Shown here piece after piece: positions 27,009-34,847 of a stretch of DNA of 64,000 nt (positions are counted from its first letter, which is position 1; every line of letters begins with the position of its first letter). The notes below the pieces were generated by a model. That model saw only the letters and a list, made by a program, of their open reading frames with translations. It ran no database searches and was not told the DNA's origin. Both the position numbers and the translations under genes were made by a program. Where the stretch lies: positions 62,001 to 126,000 of the forward strand of contig CAJTXT010000001.1 of the NCBI GenBank assembly GCA_910583875.1, in the 5' to 3' direction. The DNA comes from an uncultured Vampirovibrio sp. GTDB lineage: Bacteria; Cyanobacteriota; Vampirovibrionia; Gastranaerophilales; Gastranaerophilaceae.

Positions 27009-28028
27009 TTGTTGAGAAGTATTTTAGATAAAGCAAAAAAGGAGCATAATTTAACAAAAGAAGAAATTATTCAACTTTTGAACTCGGATACTTCTTTATT
27101 GTTTGAAGCTGCAAACGAAATAAGAGAAAAATATAAAGGAAACAGCGTTCATTTAAGAGGCTTAATTGAATTTACAAATATCTGTAAAAATAATTGTTTC
27201 TATTGCGGTTTAAGATGTGAGAATAAAAAAATTGAAAGATACCGCTTAACAGAAGAAGAAATTCTTAATTGTGTAAAACGAGCAGTTAATGCCGGCTATA
27301 AAACAGTTGTTCTGCAAGGCGGAGAAGATAATTATTTTACTCAAGAAAAAATCTGCAAAATTATCAAACAAATAAAAAAATATGATATTGCACTAACTCT
27401 AAGTATTGGCGAAAAAACTTATGAAGAATATAAAGCCTTTAAAGAAGCAGGTGCTGACAGATATTTAATGCGCATTGAAACAACAGACAAAAACTTATAT
27501 GAAGCCTTGCACCCGAATATGAGTTTTGAAAACCGCCTTGAATGTATAAAAACAATAAAAAAACTGGGATACGAAACAGGAACAGGCTGCTTAGTCGGGC
27601 TGCCTAATCAAACAATAGAATCACTTGCAAATGATATTCTTTTCTTTAAAGAAATAAATGCGGATATGGTTGGGATAGGGCCGTTTATTCCTCATCCGCA
27701 AACGCCTCTTGCTAATGGAAATAAAGATAATTTCGACCTTGCATTAAAAGTTATGGCAATAACAAGACTTATTCTGCCCGATATTAATATCCCCGCAACA
27801 ACAGCTATGGAGACATTAAAAGAAAACGGAAGAACAATAGCTTTAAATTCAGGAGCAAATGTTGTTATGCCGAATATGACAGATACCGTTTACAGAGCAA
27901 AATATGAACTATATCCTAATAAAATCTGCATAAATGACTCGCCTGATACATGTATTAATTGCATTAAAGGAAAAATTTTATCAATCGGACGTGATATTGC
28001 AGTTTCTAAAGGCTTTAGGAATGATTAA
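27009..28028 (+). CDS. hydE: [FeFe]-hydrogenase H-cluster maturase HydE
   Basis: Radical SAM enzyme that, with HydF and HydG, builds the H-cluster of [FeFe]-hydrogenase. The motif CKNNCFYC within EFTNICKNNCFYCGLRCEN is the HydE form of CxxxCxxC. VVLQGGED, the segment ETTDKNLYEALHP, GIGPFIPHP and KYELYPNK near the C-terminus also fit HydE over BioB or HydG. 339 residues. No ATG is available in frame before a stop, so a TTG (27009, or 27012) must start the gene. hydF, hydG and the hydrogenase are not in the window. Confidence 0.9.
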   Translation: MLRSILDKAKKEHNLTKEEIIQLLNSDTSLLFEAANEIREKYKGNSVHLRGLIEFTNICKNNCFYCGLRCENKKIERYRLTEEEILNCVKRAVNAGYKTVVLQGGEDNYFTQEKICKIIKQIKKYDIALTLSIGEKTYEEYKAFKEAGADRYLMRIETTDKNLYEALHPNMSFENRLECIKTIKKLGYETGTGCLVGLPNQTIESLANDILFFKEINADMVGIGPFIPHPQTPLANGNKDNFDLALKVMAITRLILPDINIPATTAMETLKENGRTIALNSGANVVMPNMTDTVYRAKYELYPNKICINDSPDTCINCIKGKILSIGRDIAVSKGFRND

Positions 28029-28080
28029 TTTTAGGTGAATATAAAATAAAAACAAAATTTTTACATCAAATAAAGCCATT

Positions 28081-28162
28081 TGTCATGCTGAACTTGTTTG
28101 ACTACTTTTTCAGAAATCTATGATTTCTTGAAAAATGTCTGGTTCCCACAGCAATTTACCAG
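28081..28162. repeat. long-arm palindromic repeat
   Basis: Opens TGTCATGCTGAACTTGTTT, then carries an inserted segment of about 50 bp with its own imperfect hairpin (TTTTTCAGAAATC and GATTTCTTGAAAAA), and closes CAGCAATTTACCAG. The closing arm is eroded compared with other copies. Confidence 0.75.
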
Positions 28163-28203
28163 TTTTCAAATAAATCAAGTAAAATGACGCTATTAATAAA
28201 TCT

Positions 28204-28230
28204 AAGATGCTGAAACAAGTTCAGCATGAC
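28204..28230. repeat. palindromic repeat, ATGCTGAA stem
   Basis: Short-form unit entered from the AAGATGCTGAA side, closing TTCAGCATGAC. Confidence 0.8.
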
Positions 28231-28292
28231 AAGATTATAAAAAAGTTATAATAGTAATCTTAAAAAAGTTTAATATAAAAAATTTAGTTTAT

Positions 28293-28327
28293 GTCATCCT
28301 GAATTTATTTCAGGATCTGACCAGCTT
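28293..28327. repeat. palindromic repeat, ATCCTGAA stem
   Basis: GTCATCCTGAA, loop TTTA, TTCAGGATCTGACCAGCTT. This stem/loop combination recurs at 30113 and 30333. Confidence 0.8.
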
Positions 28328-28444
28328 ATAATATAGTCTTTTTTATAGATCTACTTTTTGTTTATATCCACAAGTGGCAAGAAAATCCTATAGTTAATAG
28401 TTCATAACATTGTTTTAAATAAAATTAATTTAATTAATAAATAA

Positions 28445-29194
28445 CTACGTCGCCTTTTTTGCTTTATATGCACTTAAAATTATTTCCCGAGCCTTAATTG
28501 CTTCATCTTTTGTCATTGCAGGTAAATCTTTTAACGGGTATTGAATCTTTAGATTTTCATATTTTGGAATAGCCATATTATGGTATGGTAATACATCTAA
28601 AGCTTTTATATTATTCAAACCGGCAAGAAATTCGCCTAGCTCTTTCAAATACTGCTCATTATCCGTAATAGTAGGAACGACTACGTGCCTTACCCACATA
28701 GGGATATTTTTATCAGATAAATATTTTGAAAATTCCAAGATATTCTTATTTGAATGCTTCGTGAGTTTTTTATGTTCTTCATCATTTATATGCTTAATAT
28801 CAAGCATAACTAAATCTGTATATTGTAAAAGTTCATCAATTTTTGAAGTATTTTCTTTATTAAATAAAACTCCCGAAGTATCAATCGCAGTATGTATTGA
28901 ACGCTGTTTTGCTTTCTTAAACAAATCAATTACAAAATCAATCTGCATTAAAGGTTCCCCACCCGTAACAGTAATACCGCCATTTTTCAAAAATTCTTTT
29001 ACCTTTTCATATTTTTCAAGAATTTCATCAGAACTCATTTTTTTATTTTCGCTATATTCCCACGTATCAGGATTATGGCAATATAAACACCTCATAGGAC
29101 AGCCCTGAAAAAAAACAACAAAACGTATCCCCGGTCCGTCAACAGTTCCAAAGCTTTCTAATGAATGAATATTACCTGATAATTGCTTTTCCAT
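28445..29194 (-). CDS. pflA: pyruvate formate-lyase activating enzyme
   Basis: Radical SAM glycyl-radical activase that switches on pyruvate formate-lyase under anaerobic conditions. 249 residues. GCPMRCLYCHNPDTW holds the CxxxCxxC motif, GGEPL follows, and the N-terminal segment SFGTVDGPGIRFVVF is the activase family signature. No auxiliary ferredoxin insert, so PflA type. The pfl gene is not adjacent. A marker of fermentation. Confidence 0.9.
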   Translation of the reverse strand: MEKQLSGNIHSLESFGTVDGPGIRFVVFFQGCPMRCLYCHNPDTWEYSENKKMSSDEILEKYEKVKEFLKNGGITVTGGEPLMQIDFVIDLFKKAKQRSIHTAIDTSGVLFNKENTSKIDELLQYTDLVMLDIKHINDEEHKKLTKHSNKNILEFSKYLSDKNIPMWVRHVVVPTITDNEQYLKELGEFLAGLNNIKALDVLPYHNMAIPKYENLKIQYPLKDLPAMTKDEAIKAREIILSAYKAKKAT

Positions 29195-29262
29195 ATTAAA
29201 ATTATAGTAAAAATTTTAAATATTAGAAAGATGTTTTAAATATTCTCATTAGGACTACATAC

Positions 29263-29276
29263 ATTTGTGTACAAAT
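29263..29276 (+). promoter_or_regulatory. possible operator of the XRE gene
   Basis: Inverted repeat ATTTGT-GT-ACAAAT, 16 bp before the ATG of the XRE regulator at 29293. XRE proteins often repress their own gene through such sites. Confidence 0.35.
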
Positions 29277-29292
29277 AAAACACAATGTCTGT

Positions 29293-29529
29293 ATGGAAAG
29301 CGTAGAAGATTTTAAACTTAAATTATTAGGCAGAAATATTGCAAAAGCAAGAAAAGCTAAGAAGTTATCTCAAAATGAACTTTCAGAAATGCTTGATATT
29401 TCACGTGAACATTTAGCAAAAATTGAAACGGCTAAAAGAGGTATCAGCATCGGGCTTCTTTTTAAGCTTTGCACTACTCTAAATATTTCTGAGCAAATTC
29501 TGTTTGATTTTGCAGAACCTAAGCAATAA
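29293..29529 (+). CDS. XRE-family transcriptional regulator
   Basis: 78 residues, nearly all one helix-turn-helix domain: LGRNIAKARKAKKLSQNELSEML, abbreviated, with the recognition helix around SREHLAKIETAKRG. Single-domain regulator, target unknown. The start ATG has no clear ribosome-binding site. Followed by the terminator at 29552-29584. Convergent with another XRE gene that is also 78 residues long. Confidence 0.85.
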   Translation: MESVEDFKLKLLGRNIAKARKAKKLSQNELSEMLDISREHLAKIETAKRGISIGLLFKLCTTLNISEQILFDFAEPKQ

Positions 29530-29551
29530 TTTAAAATAGTTTTTTAACATA

Positions 29552-29584
29552 CAGGTACAAACCTAGGGTGTACCTGAGTTTTTA
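29552..29584 (+). terminator. intrinsic terminator of the XRE gene
   Basis: Stem CAGGTACA (29552-29559) with TGTACCTG (29569-29576), 9-nt loop, followed by AGTTTTTA. Twenty-two bases after the stop codon. Confidence 0.75.
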
Positions 29585-29818
29585 GTTCTCAAATAATTCA
29601 TCTATGCAACTTAATAATGAATATATATCTAAATTTAAAGCATCTGCAATAAAAAGTAATTTATCTAAAGGATAATCTGTTTGACCTTCTTCTATTTTTT
29701 TTAAATATTTCTCTTTTATACCTGTTTTTTTCGATAATTCTTTTAATGTTAATTTTCTTTCTTCTCTATATTTCTTAATTTCTTGCCCTATAACCCGAAG
29801 TGCTAAATCTACATCCAT
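29582..29818 (-). CDS. XRE-family transcriptional regulator
   Basis: 78 residues: LRVIGQEIKKYREERK, then TLKELSKKTGIKEKYLKKIEEG as the helix-turn-helix. A typical single-domain cI/Cro-like regulator. It has an AAAGGAAA ribosome-binding site. It has the same length and fold as the neighbour at 29293 but differs in sequence. Confidence 0.85.
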   Translation of the reverse strand: MDVDLALRVIGQEIKKYREERKLTLKELSKKTGIKEKYLKKIEEGQTDYPLDKLLFIADALNLDIYSLLSCIDELFEN

Positions 29819-30513
29819 TTTTTGTTTCCTTTTTTATATACGCTTTTTTGAGTATAAAGTTAGGAAATAAAAAGTAACAGGACTGACAATCCATTTCTCA
29901 AATAAATTATTAAGTTTAAGATTAAAACGACCGTTTTGTCACCCTGAACTTGTTTCAGGGTCTGATCAACTTACAATATAATCTTTTAATATAGAACTAA
30001 ATTTTTGTTTATATCCACAACTGGTAAGATGCTGAAACAAGTTCAGCATGACAAGATTATAAATAGTTATAATAGTAATCTTAAAAAAGTTTAATATAAA
30101 AAATTTAGTTTATGTCATCCTGAATTTATTTCAGGATCTTACAAGCTTACAATATAATCTTTTTATGTAGTCCTAAATATTCGTTTAACCTCGCAACTGG
30201 TAAGATGCTGTGGGAACAAGACATTTTTCAAGAAATCATAGATTTCTGAAAAAGTAGTCAAACAAGTTCAGCATGACAAGATTATAAAAAATTATAATAG
30301 TCTCAAAAATTTAATATAAAATTTTAAATTTATGTCATCCTGAATTTATTTCAGGATCTGACCAGCTTACAATATAATCTTTTAATATAGAACTAAATTT
30401 TTGTTTGTATCCACAACTGGTAAGATGCTGTGGAAAACCAGACATTTTTCAAGAAATCATAGATTTCTGAAAAAGTAGTCAAACAAGTTCAGCATGACAA
30501 AACTAATTAAAAC
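29819..30513. other. repeat-filled intergenic region
   Basis: A 695-bp gap with no gene. Nearly all of it is the tandem palindrome block 29938-30499. Confidence 0.75.
29938..30499. repeat. tandem block of palindromic repeats
   Basis: Three tandem composite units start at 29938 (GTCACCCTGAA), 30113 (GTCATCCTGAA) and 30333 (GTCATCCTGAA). Each has a plus-oriented stem first and an opposed ATGCTG/CAGCAT stem about 90 bp later. In unit 1 the second stem is the short form (30022-30050). In units 2 and 3 it is the long-arm form with an inner hairpin (TTTTTCAAGAAATC/GATTTCTGAAAAA, about 30197-30279 and 30417-30499). Spacers such as CTTACAATATAATCTTT recur between the stems. Confidence 0.85.
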
Positions 30514-30972
30514 CTATTTTGTTTTAAACCCTATCTCGCAAGGTTTTATTCTATCCATTAACAATGCAAGTGCACTATAGATTTTTTGCAAATCTTCTGA
30601 GTTTTCATTGCAATGATTTATAAAATATCTTTCAAGCTCCGTTAAACGCTCTGAAAGCTCCTTGCTTTCTATAGCCCATTGACGAAGTCTTACAAATGTA
30701 TTCATTATTTGTATATTTATTTGAATTGCTTTTTCAGAATTAAGAACAGATGATAACATGGCTACACCTTGTTCTGTAAAAACATAAGGAAGATAACGGC
30801 GGCCACCTCTTCCCTTATTTGATATCGCAAATTGCGATATCAAATTTTCCCATTCTTCTTTTGATAACTGAAACATAAAATTAGATGGAAAACGTTTTAT
30901 ATTTCTTTTTACAGACTCATTTAGCCTATGAGTCGGAACTTCATATAAAGCAGCTAAATCACTATCAAGCAT
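30514..30972 (-). CDS. ORF6N-domain protein, short at the N-terminus
   Basis: 152 residues. MLDSDLAALYEVPTHRLNES, then VKRNIKRFPSNFMFQLSKEEW and FTEQGVAMLSSVL, are the ORF6N domain found in phage antirepressor-like and mobile-element proteins. Family members usually have about 20 residues (an I-R-G-x-x-V segment) before MLD. Here the ATG is at the MLD itself, with GAGG ten bases upstream and a stop codon in frame further up, so the protein is shortened. The C-terminus is helical. Function unknown. Confidence 0.8.
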   Translation of the reverse strand: MLDSDLAALYEVPTHRLNESVKRNIKRFPSNFMFQLSKEEWENLISQFAISNKGRGGRRYLPYVFTEQGVAMLSSVLNSEKAIQINIQIMNTFVRLRQWAIESKELSERLTELERYFINHCNENSEDLQKIYSALALLMDRIKPCEIGFKTK

Positions 30973-31166
30973 TACTTTATATCCTCGAATATTATATATT
31001 AAATTTTGTATTTAAATTAATTTTTCTTCCATTATCTTTCCTTTTTTCTTTATACTACAACATTTTCAAGCCTTTTTCAATTTTTAAGTTTGAAGATAAT
31101 TAGACAGAAATAAATATTATACTTTCCTCTAATGATATTCTTTTTTAAACTGTATACAATAAAAAT

Positions 31167-31556
31167 ATGCAAAATATGATTTGGTATCACAGTTTAAATA
31201 AGCCGTTTTTAAGTCCGCCCGATGCGGTATTTATACCCGTTTGGAGCGTGCTATATCTTATGATAGCGGTATCTTTCTTTATTTTAGTGACAACACAAAG
31301 CGCATATTCTAAAAAAATGGCTATAACATTTTTTATGATACAAATGTTATTGAATTTTGCTTGGTCACCCGCATTTTTTATGATGAAAAATATCGGGCTT
31401 GCACTTGCAATAATTATACTTATGTGGATTTTTATCCTGCTTACTATAATCGCCTTTTTCAGGCATTCAAAACTTGCGGCAATATTATTAATTCCATATT
31501 TATTATGGGTAAGTTTTGCATTTTATCTAAATTTAGGATTTTATGTGCTTAATTAA
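31167..31556 (+). CDS. TspO/MBR family membrane protein, lacking the first helix
   Basis: 129 residues, hydrophobic. Family motifs: WYHSLNKPFLSPP, FIPVWSVLYLMIA, NFAWSPAFF and PYLLWVSFAFYLN. Full-length TspO has five helices; here the protein begins at the WY motif and so has four. A stop codon lies in frame 21 bp upstream, so no longer form is possible. A TACAAT (31155-31160) ends seven bases before the ATG with no ribosome-binding site, which would fit a leaderless message. TspO binds porphyrins and other ligands; the role here is unknown. Confidence 0.8.
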   Translation: MQNMIWYHSLNKPFLSPPDAVFIPVWSVLYLMIAVSFFILVTTQSAYSKKMAITFFMIQMLLNFAWSPAFFMMKNIGLALAIIILMWIFILLTIIAFFRHSKLAAILLIPYLLWVSFAFYLNLGFYVLN

Positions 31557-32227
31557 AGAATATTCTTAATCTCTTCAAGTTTAGATATTTCATAATCACA
31601 AGGCAGATTTGTATCATTAACTTTATGTTTAGGGTTAAACCAGCAGGTTTTTATACCGGCATTTATGCCGCCTTGAATATCAGATGATAAAGAATCGCCT
31701 ATTATCATTGTTTCTTTCGGGTCAAAATTTTTAATACGGCAAATGCAATGTTCAAAAAATTCTTTTGTAGGCTTTTGATGACCAACTACATCTGATACAA
31801 AAATTTCTTTAAAACAACCCTCTAACCCTGCTTTTTTTAAACGTGATTTTTGTGTAGCTTCCATTGAATTTGAAACAATATACACATCATATTTAGAACA
31901 AAGATAATCTACAAATTCTTTTGAACCTTCAATAGGCTCACATTCCTGCATAAAATATCTTTGAAACGCATCTTCAAAGGCTATACCGTCTGCTTTTATA
32001 TTGAACTCTTCAAACAAAAGAGGAAATCTCATTCTAAAGATGTCTTCACGCTCAATAATTTTTTTCTCGTATTCACCCCACAAAAACCAATTTTGTTCAA
32101 AATATCTTTCAAGCATTTCATTAGTAAAATCAATGCCAAATTCTTGTGCAGATTTTAAAATAGACGCTGCTGCACATTTATGAAAATCAAAAATTGTATC
32201 ATCTATATCTAATAAAATTGTTTTCAT
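31553..32227 (-). CDS. HAD-family hydrolase, YjjG-like
   Basis: 224 residues. HAD motif I is DIDDTIFDF, motif II VSNSM, motif III Lys in HQKPTKEFF and motif IV GDSLSSDIQGG. The overall form resembles the noncanonical nucleotidase YjjG/YfnB, though other phosphatase roles are possible. Its start overlaps the end of yqeK by 4 bp. Three-gene operon: nadD, yqeK, this gene. Its stop overlaps that of tspO. Confidence 0.8.
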   Translation of the reverse strand: MKTILLDIDDTIFDFHKCAAASILKSAQEFGIDFTNEMLERYFEQNWFLWGEYEKKIIEREDIFRMRFPLLFEEFNIKADGIAFEDAFQRYFMQECEPIEGSKEFVDYLCSKYDVYIVSNSMEATQKSRLKKAGLEGCFKEIFVSDVVGHQKPTKEFFEHCICRIKNFDPKETMIIGDSLSSDIQGGINAGIKTCWFNPKHKVNDTNLPCDYEISKLEEIKNIL

Positions 32228-32802
32228 TTTGAGGTTTTTTCCAGTAAATTATTATAAATATCTATAGTTTGAAAACATATAGGCAAATTACGTATTACTA
32301 AACTTTCAATTGTTATTTTAAAACTTTTAAGCATAGCATCATCAAGATTATTTCTCTCATATAACGCCTTTTCAATCGGCTGTCTAAACTCTATTTCGCG
32401 TGTGCGTTCTTCAATTTTATCGGCTAAGAAAATAATCTTTTCAAAATCGCTCATATTTTGTTTGCCAATAGTATGCCATCTAATTGAAGATAAAATCTCT
32501 TTATCTATAACACCATATTCATCTTGTGCAATAATAGCACCAACGGGTGCATGCCAGGTTTTACAACTTAGTTTTTCATCTTCTTCAAAAATGTCTTTAG
32601 ATTTTGCCAATTCTTCATTTGGGAAACATTTTGCACAATCATGCAAAAGACCTGCAACTTGAGCTTTTTCCACATCACAATTAAATTCTTTTGCCAATTG
32701 CATAGCTTTTTCCATTACACCGATAGAATGTATATAACGATCTTCATTAAGGCAAGATTTTAATCGTTCTTTTATTTCTTCAATACTATATTTTGTATAC
32801 AT
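32224..32802 (-). CDS. yqeK: HD-domain hydrolase YqeK (symmetrical Ap4A hydrolase)
   Basis: 192 residues. HSIGVMEKAMQLA, the metal-binding HD in GLLHDCAKCF, and the later His residues in WHAPVG and IRWHTIG match the YqeK family, which cleaves diadenosine tetraphosphate. The start overlaps nadD by 17 bp; the nadD-yqeK order is widely conserved. Confidence 0.88.
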   Translation of the reverse strand: MYTKYSIEEIKERLKSCLNEDRYIHSIGVMEKAMQLAKEFNCDVEKAQVAGLLHDCAKCFPNEELAKSKDIFEEDEKLSCKTWHAPVGAIIAQDEYGVIDKEILSSIRWHTIGKQNMSDFEKIIFLADKIEERTREIEFRQPIEKALYERNNLDDAMLKSFKITIESLVIRNLPICFQTIDIYNNLLEKTSK

Positions 32803-33385
32803 TATTTTGCTTTATATATTCTGCTACCTTAACAGGTACTATATCACAAATATCTTTGCCTTGCTTAATTCGCTCTCTTACTTCACTTGCAGAAATATCT
32901 ATAAACGGCATTTGCATTAAACTATAGTTATAGCCTTTTGATTTTAATTCTAAAAACGGTTTTTCATCAAAATTATCTTCACGAACAAATAAAATAAAAT
33001 TAACCAGTTCTTTTAGTTCGCTGCTTCTATGCCAGCTTTCAATTTGTATAAAAGCGTCTGTTCCTATAATAAAATTTATCTTATCTTTTGGCTGAACAAT
33101 TTCATTAATCTGCGCAATTGTATCATAAGTATATGAAGGAGTATTTCTCATATATTCAATAGCAGAAACATCTAAAAACGGATATTCTTCCACAGCCAGT
33201 TGAACCATATTAAGCCTGTGCATTGCATTTTCAGAATCGAAATCTTTTGAAGATTTATGAGGCGGTCTAAATGCAGGAATAAAAACAATTTTTTCAAACC
33301 CAAACTTTTCATGCACATGTTTAGCTACTTCAATATGTGCATTATGAATAGGATTAAAGCTGCCCTGATATACACATTCAGTCAT
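32786..33385 (-). CDS. nadD: nicotinate-nucleotide adenylyltransferase
   Basis: Adenylates nicotinate mononucleotide in NAD synthesis. 199 residues. The nucleotidyltransferase motif is GSFNPIHNAH (the usual form is GGTFDPxHxGH) and the C-terminal motif is ISASEVRERI. The other NAD gene in the window, nadK, is at 6.8 kb. Confidence 0.92.
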   Translation of the reverse strand: MTECVYQGSFNPIHNAHIEVAKHVHEKFGFEKIVFIPAFRPPHKSSKDFDSENAMHRLNMVQLAVEEYPFLDVSAIEYMRNTPSYTYDTIAQINEIVQPKDKINFIIGTDAFIQIESWHRSSELKELVNFILFVREDNFDEKPFLELKSKGYNYSLMQMPFIDISASEVRERIKQGKDICDIVPVKVAEYIKQNNVYKI

Positions 33386-33394
33386 AGTCGAACC

Positions 33395-34261
33395 TTAATT
33401 TGCGAAATATAATTGTTCAACAATTGAAAGAATTTTATTTAAGAAGATTTTATAACGACTTCTGTCTGCTTCACCGGAAAGCACAATATCAGCAGATTCT
33501 CTGCAAGGTCTTATATAAATTTCTGCTTTATCGGAAGCATTTTGATAAATTTTATTTGCAGATTCGCCTAAACCTCTTTCATTAGCACGAACAAAAAATC
33601 TTTCCTTTTGAATATCACAATCTATATCAACATAAATTTTGAAGTCAAAAGCATCTTTTATTTTTTCTGTAAGCGTAAATAAACCTTCAGAAATAATAAT
33701 TTTTGAAGGTTTAGCTAAAGTATGGTTATCTATTCTAATTGTTGTTCCTGACATGTCATATTTTGGAAGCATTACACAGTTACCTGATAATAATTCTTGA
33801 ATATGTTTACACATTAAATCAAGTTCAAGAGCTTCAGGAACATCAAAATCATAAGTTTTAGCAAATTCTGCCATTCCGCCTGCTTGTCTTACTTCTTCCG
33901 AACGGTCAAAGTAATAATCATCAGTATTTACACGAGTTATAACTCTTCCTGTATTAAATACTTTTGCAAAAAGTTCAATTGTATCAATAATATCAAGTGT
34001 AATTGTTGATTTTCCGCTTGCCGTTTCTCCTGCAATACCAACTGATGCTGAACGTGTAATATCACCTGTTATAAACCTTGCAAGTTTTCTTATTGCTAGA
34101 GAATTATATCTTAATAATACAGGATTTTTAGAATTAATTTCTTCTTCAAAAATTTTAAATAACTGATTTTCTACATTTTGTAATCTGCTAATAGGGGAAG
34201 AAACATACTTACTATAAAAACTTGGTTGTGTTTCGATGCGTCGACTAAGTGTATCTGTCAC
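33395..34261 (-). CDS. uridine kinase/phosphoribulokinase-like P-loop protein
   Basis: 288 residues. A 70-residue N-terminal extension precedes the P-loop GETASGKST. VNTDDYYFDRS and YDFDVPEALELD are the substrate and lid segments of the uridine kinase/phosphoribulokinase family, and the C-terminal region has Arg-rich RFFVRANERG. Uridine or cytidine phosphorylation is likely, but the extension and the odd spacing leave room for a different substrate. Its upstream gap holds the hairpin element of copy 2 on the other strand. Confidence 0.7.
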   Translation of the reverse strand: MTDTLSRRIETQPSFYSKYVSSPISRLQNVENQLFKIFEEEINSKNPVLLRYNSLAIRKLARFITGDITRSASVGIAGETASGKSTITLDIIDTIELFAKVFNTGRVITRVNTDDYYFDRSEEVRQAGGMAEFAKTYDFDVPEALELDLMCKHIQELLSGNCVMLPKYDMSGTTIRIDNHTLAKPSKIIISEGLFTLTEKIKDAFDFKIYVDIDCDIQKERFFVRANERGLGESANKIYQNASDKAEIYIRPCRESADIVLSGEADRSRYKIFLNKILSIVEQLYFAN

Positions 34262-34380
34262 GATTTGTTCCTTTTTTTTACTTAGTAGTTATTGTTTATG
34301 ACTATACCAGAATTAAATATAAAACAAAATATTTTTATCCATTTTGTAAAGATTATAATTATAAAATTTACAAAACTTGT

Positions 34381-34409
34381 TTGACCTTAAAAGTGAAAAT
34401 CATTATTAT
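34381..34409 (+). promoter_or_regulatory. promoter at the hairpin element, copy 2
   Basis: -35 TTGACC (34381-34386), 17-bp spacer, -10 TATTAT (34404-34409); each box is one base from consensus. Transcription would start near 34416, within the outer part of the hairpin's 5' arm. A TATAAT at 34407-34412 gives a second, less well spaced choice. Confidence 0.6.
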
Positions 34410-34526
34410 AATAAATAGCGATAGAAAATCTATAGGAGATATCTTTGAAGTCCATTGATTTTAGGTATCGCGAAATCACAGGACGAAAAGGTATCTCCTA
34501 TAGATTTTCTATTACTATTTATTATA
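34407..34526 (+). ncRNA. long hairpin element, copy 2 (candidate structured leader RNA)
   Basis: Arms 34407-34446 and 34487-34526 pair over 40 positions with one mismatch and two G-T pairs. The 40-nt tip (34447-34486) matches copy 1 at 37 of 40 positions. Two of the three differences are a compensating pair: TGTTTT/AAAACA in copy 1 is TGATTT/AAATCA here. The arms are only loosely alike between copies but remain paired. It ends 16 bp before the ATG of the 88-residue gene, whose GGAGA ribosome-binding site lies just outside the stem, so it could control that gene's translation. Confidence 0.75.
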
Positions 34527-34542
34527 TACACGGAGAAACTTA

Positions 34543-34809
34543 ATGAGATTGGTAGATAAATTAAAATTATTTGAAAGACAGCTTGTATTCATGAAGTGGG
34601 GTTCAAGCGAAGGCTATGGCAGAATTAATTATGTAGGTCATGACTTTTTAGAATTTGAAATTTTTGATACTGATGAACTTGAATATTCAGATAAAATTTT
34701 AATTAATGCTCAATTAATACTTGAAGTAGTAATTAAAGGCTCTGACATTTCAAGAATTTTAGCAGAATACTCTGCTTCTTTGCCTGAACATAATAATGAT
34801 AATGTTTAA
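34543..34809 (+). CDS. conserved-looking small protein, unknown function
   Basis: 88 residues, cytosolic, no family I can name. The sequence has a compact beta-rich core (MKWGSSEGYGRINYVGHDFLEFEIF) followed by strands and a helix (DISRILAEYSASL), which suggests a small barrel such as an Sm-like fold; that is inference. The start ATG follows a GGAGA site. It lies directly downstream of hairpin element copy 2 and is probably read from the promoter at 34381-34409. Confidence 0.65.
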   Translation: MRLVDKLKLFERQLVFMKWGSSEGYGRINYVGHDFLEFEIFDTDELEYSDKILINAQLILEVVIKGSDISRILAEYSASLPEHNNDNV

Positions 34810-34847
34810 TTATATTTTTATAGAATAAACAAGAGGATTACAACACA

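Larger units (their letters stand above)
28029..28444. other. repeat-filled intergenic region
   Basis: A 416-bp gap between convergent hydE and pflA. No gene seen. It holds palindromic repeats at 28081-28162, 28204-28230 and 28293-28327, and about 90 bp (28259-28350) that recurs at about 30073 and 30300. Confidence 0.7.

Noticed and set aside
29293..29818. The two convergent XRE genes as a toxin-antitoxin pair
   Set aside because: Both are single helix-turn-helix domains and neither has a toxin neighbour; a convergent arrangement with its own terminator is not the usual toxin-antitoxin layout.
29938..30499. CRISPR array
   Set aside because: The repeats are palindromic units in alternating orientation with similar spacers and unequal spacing, and no cas genes are near.
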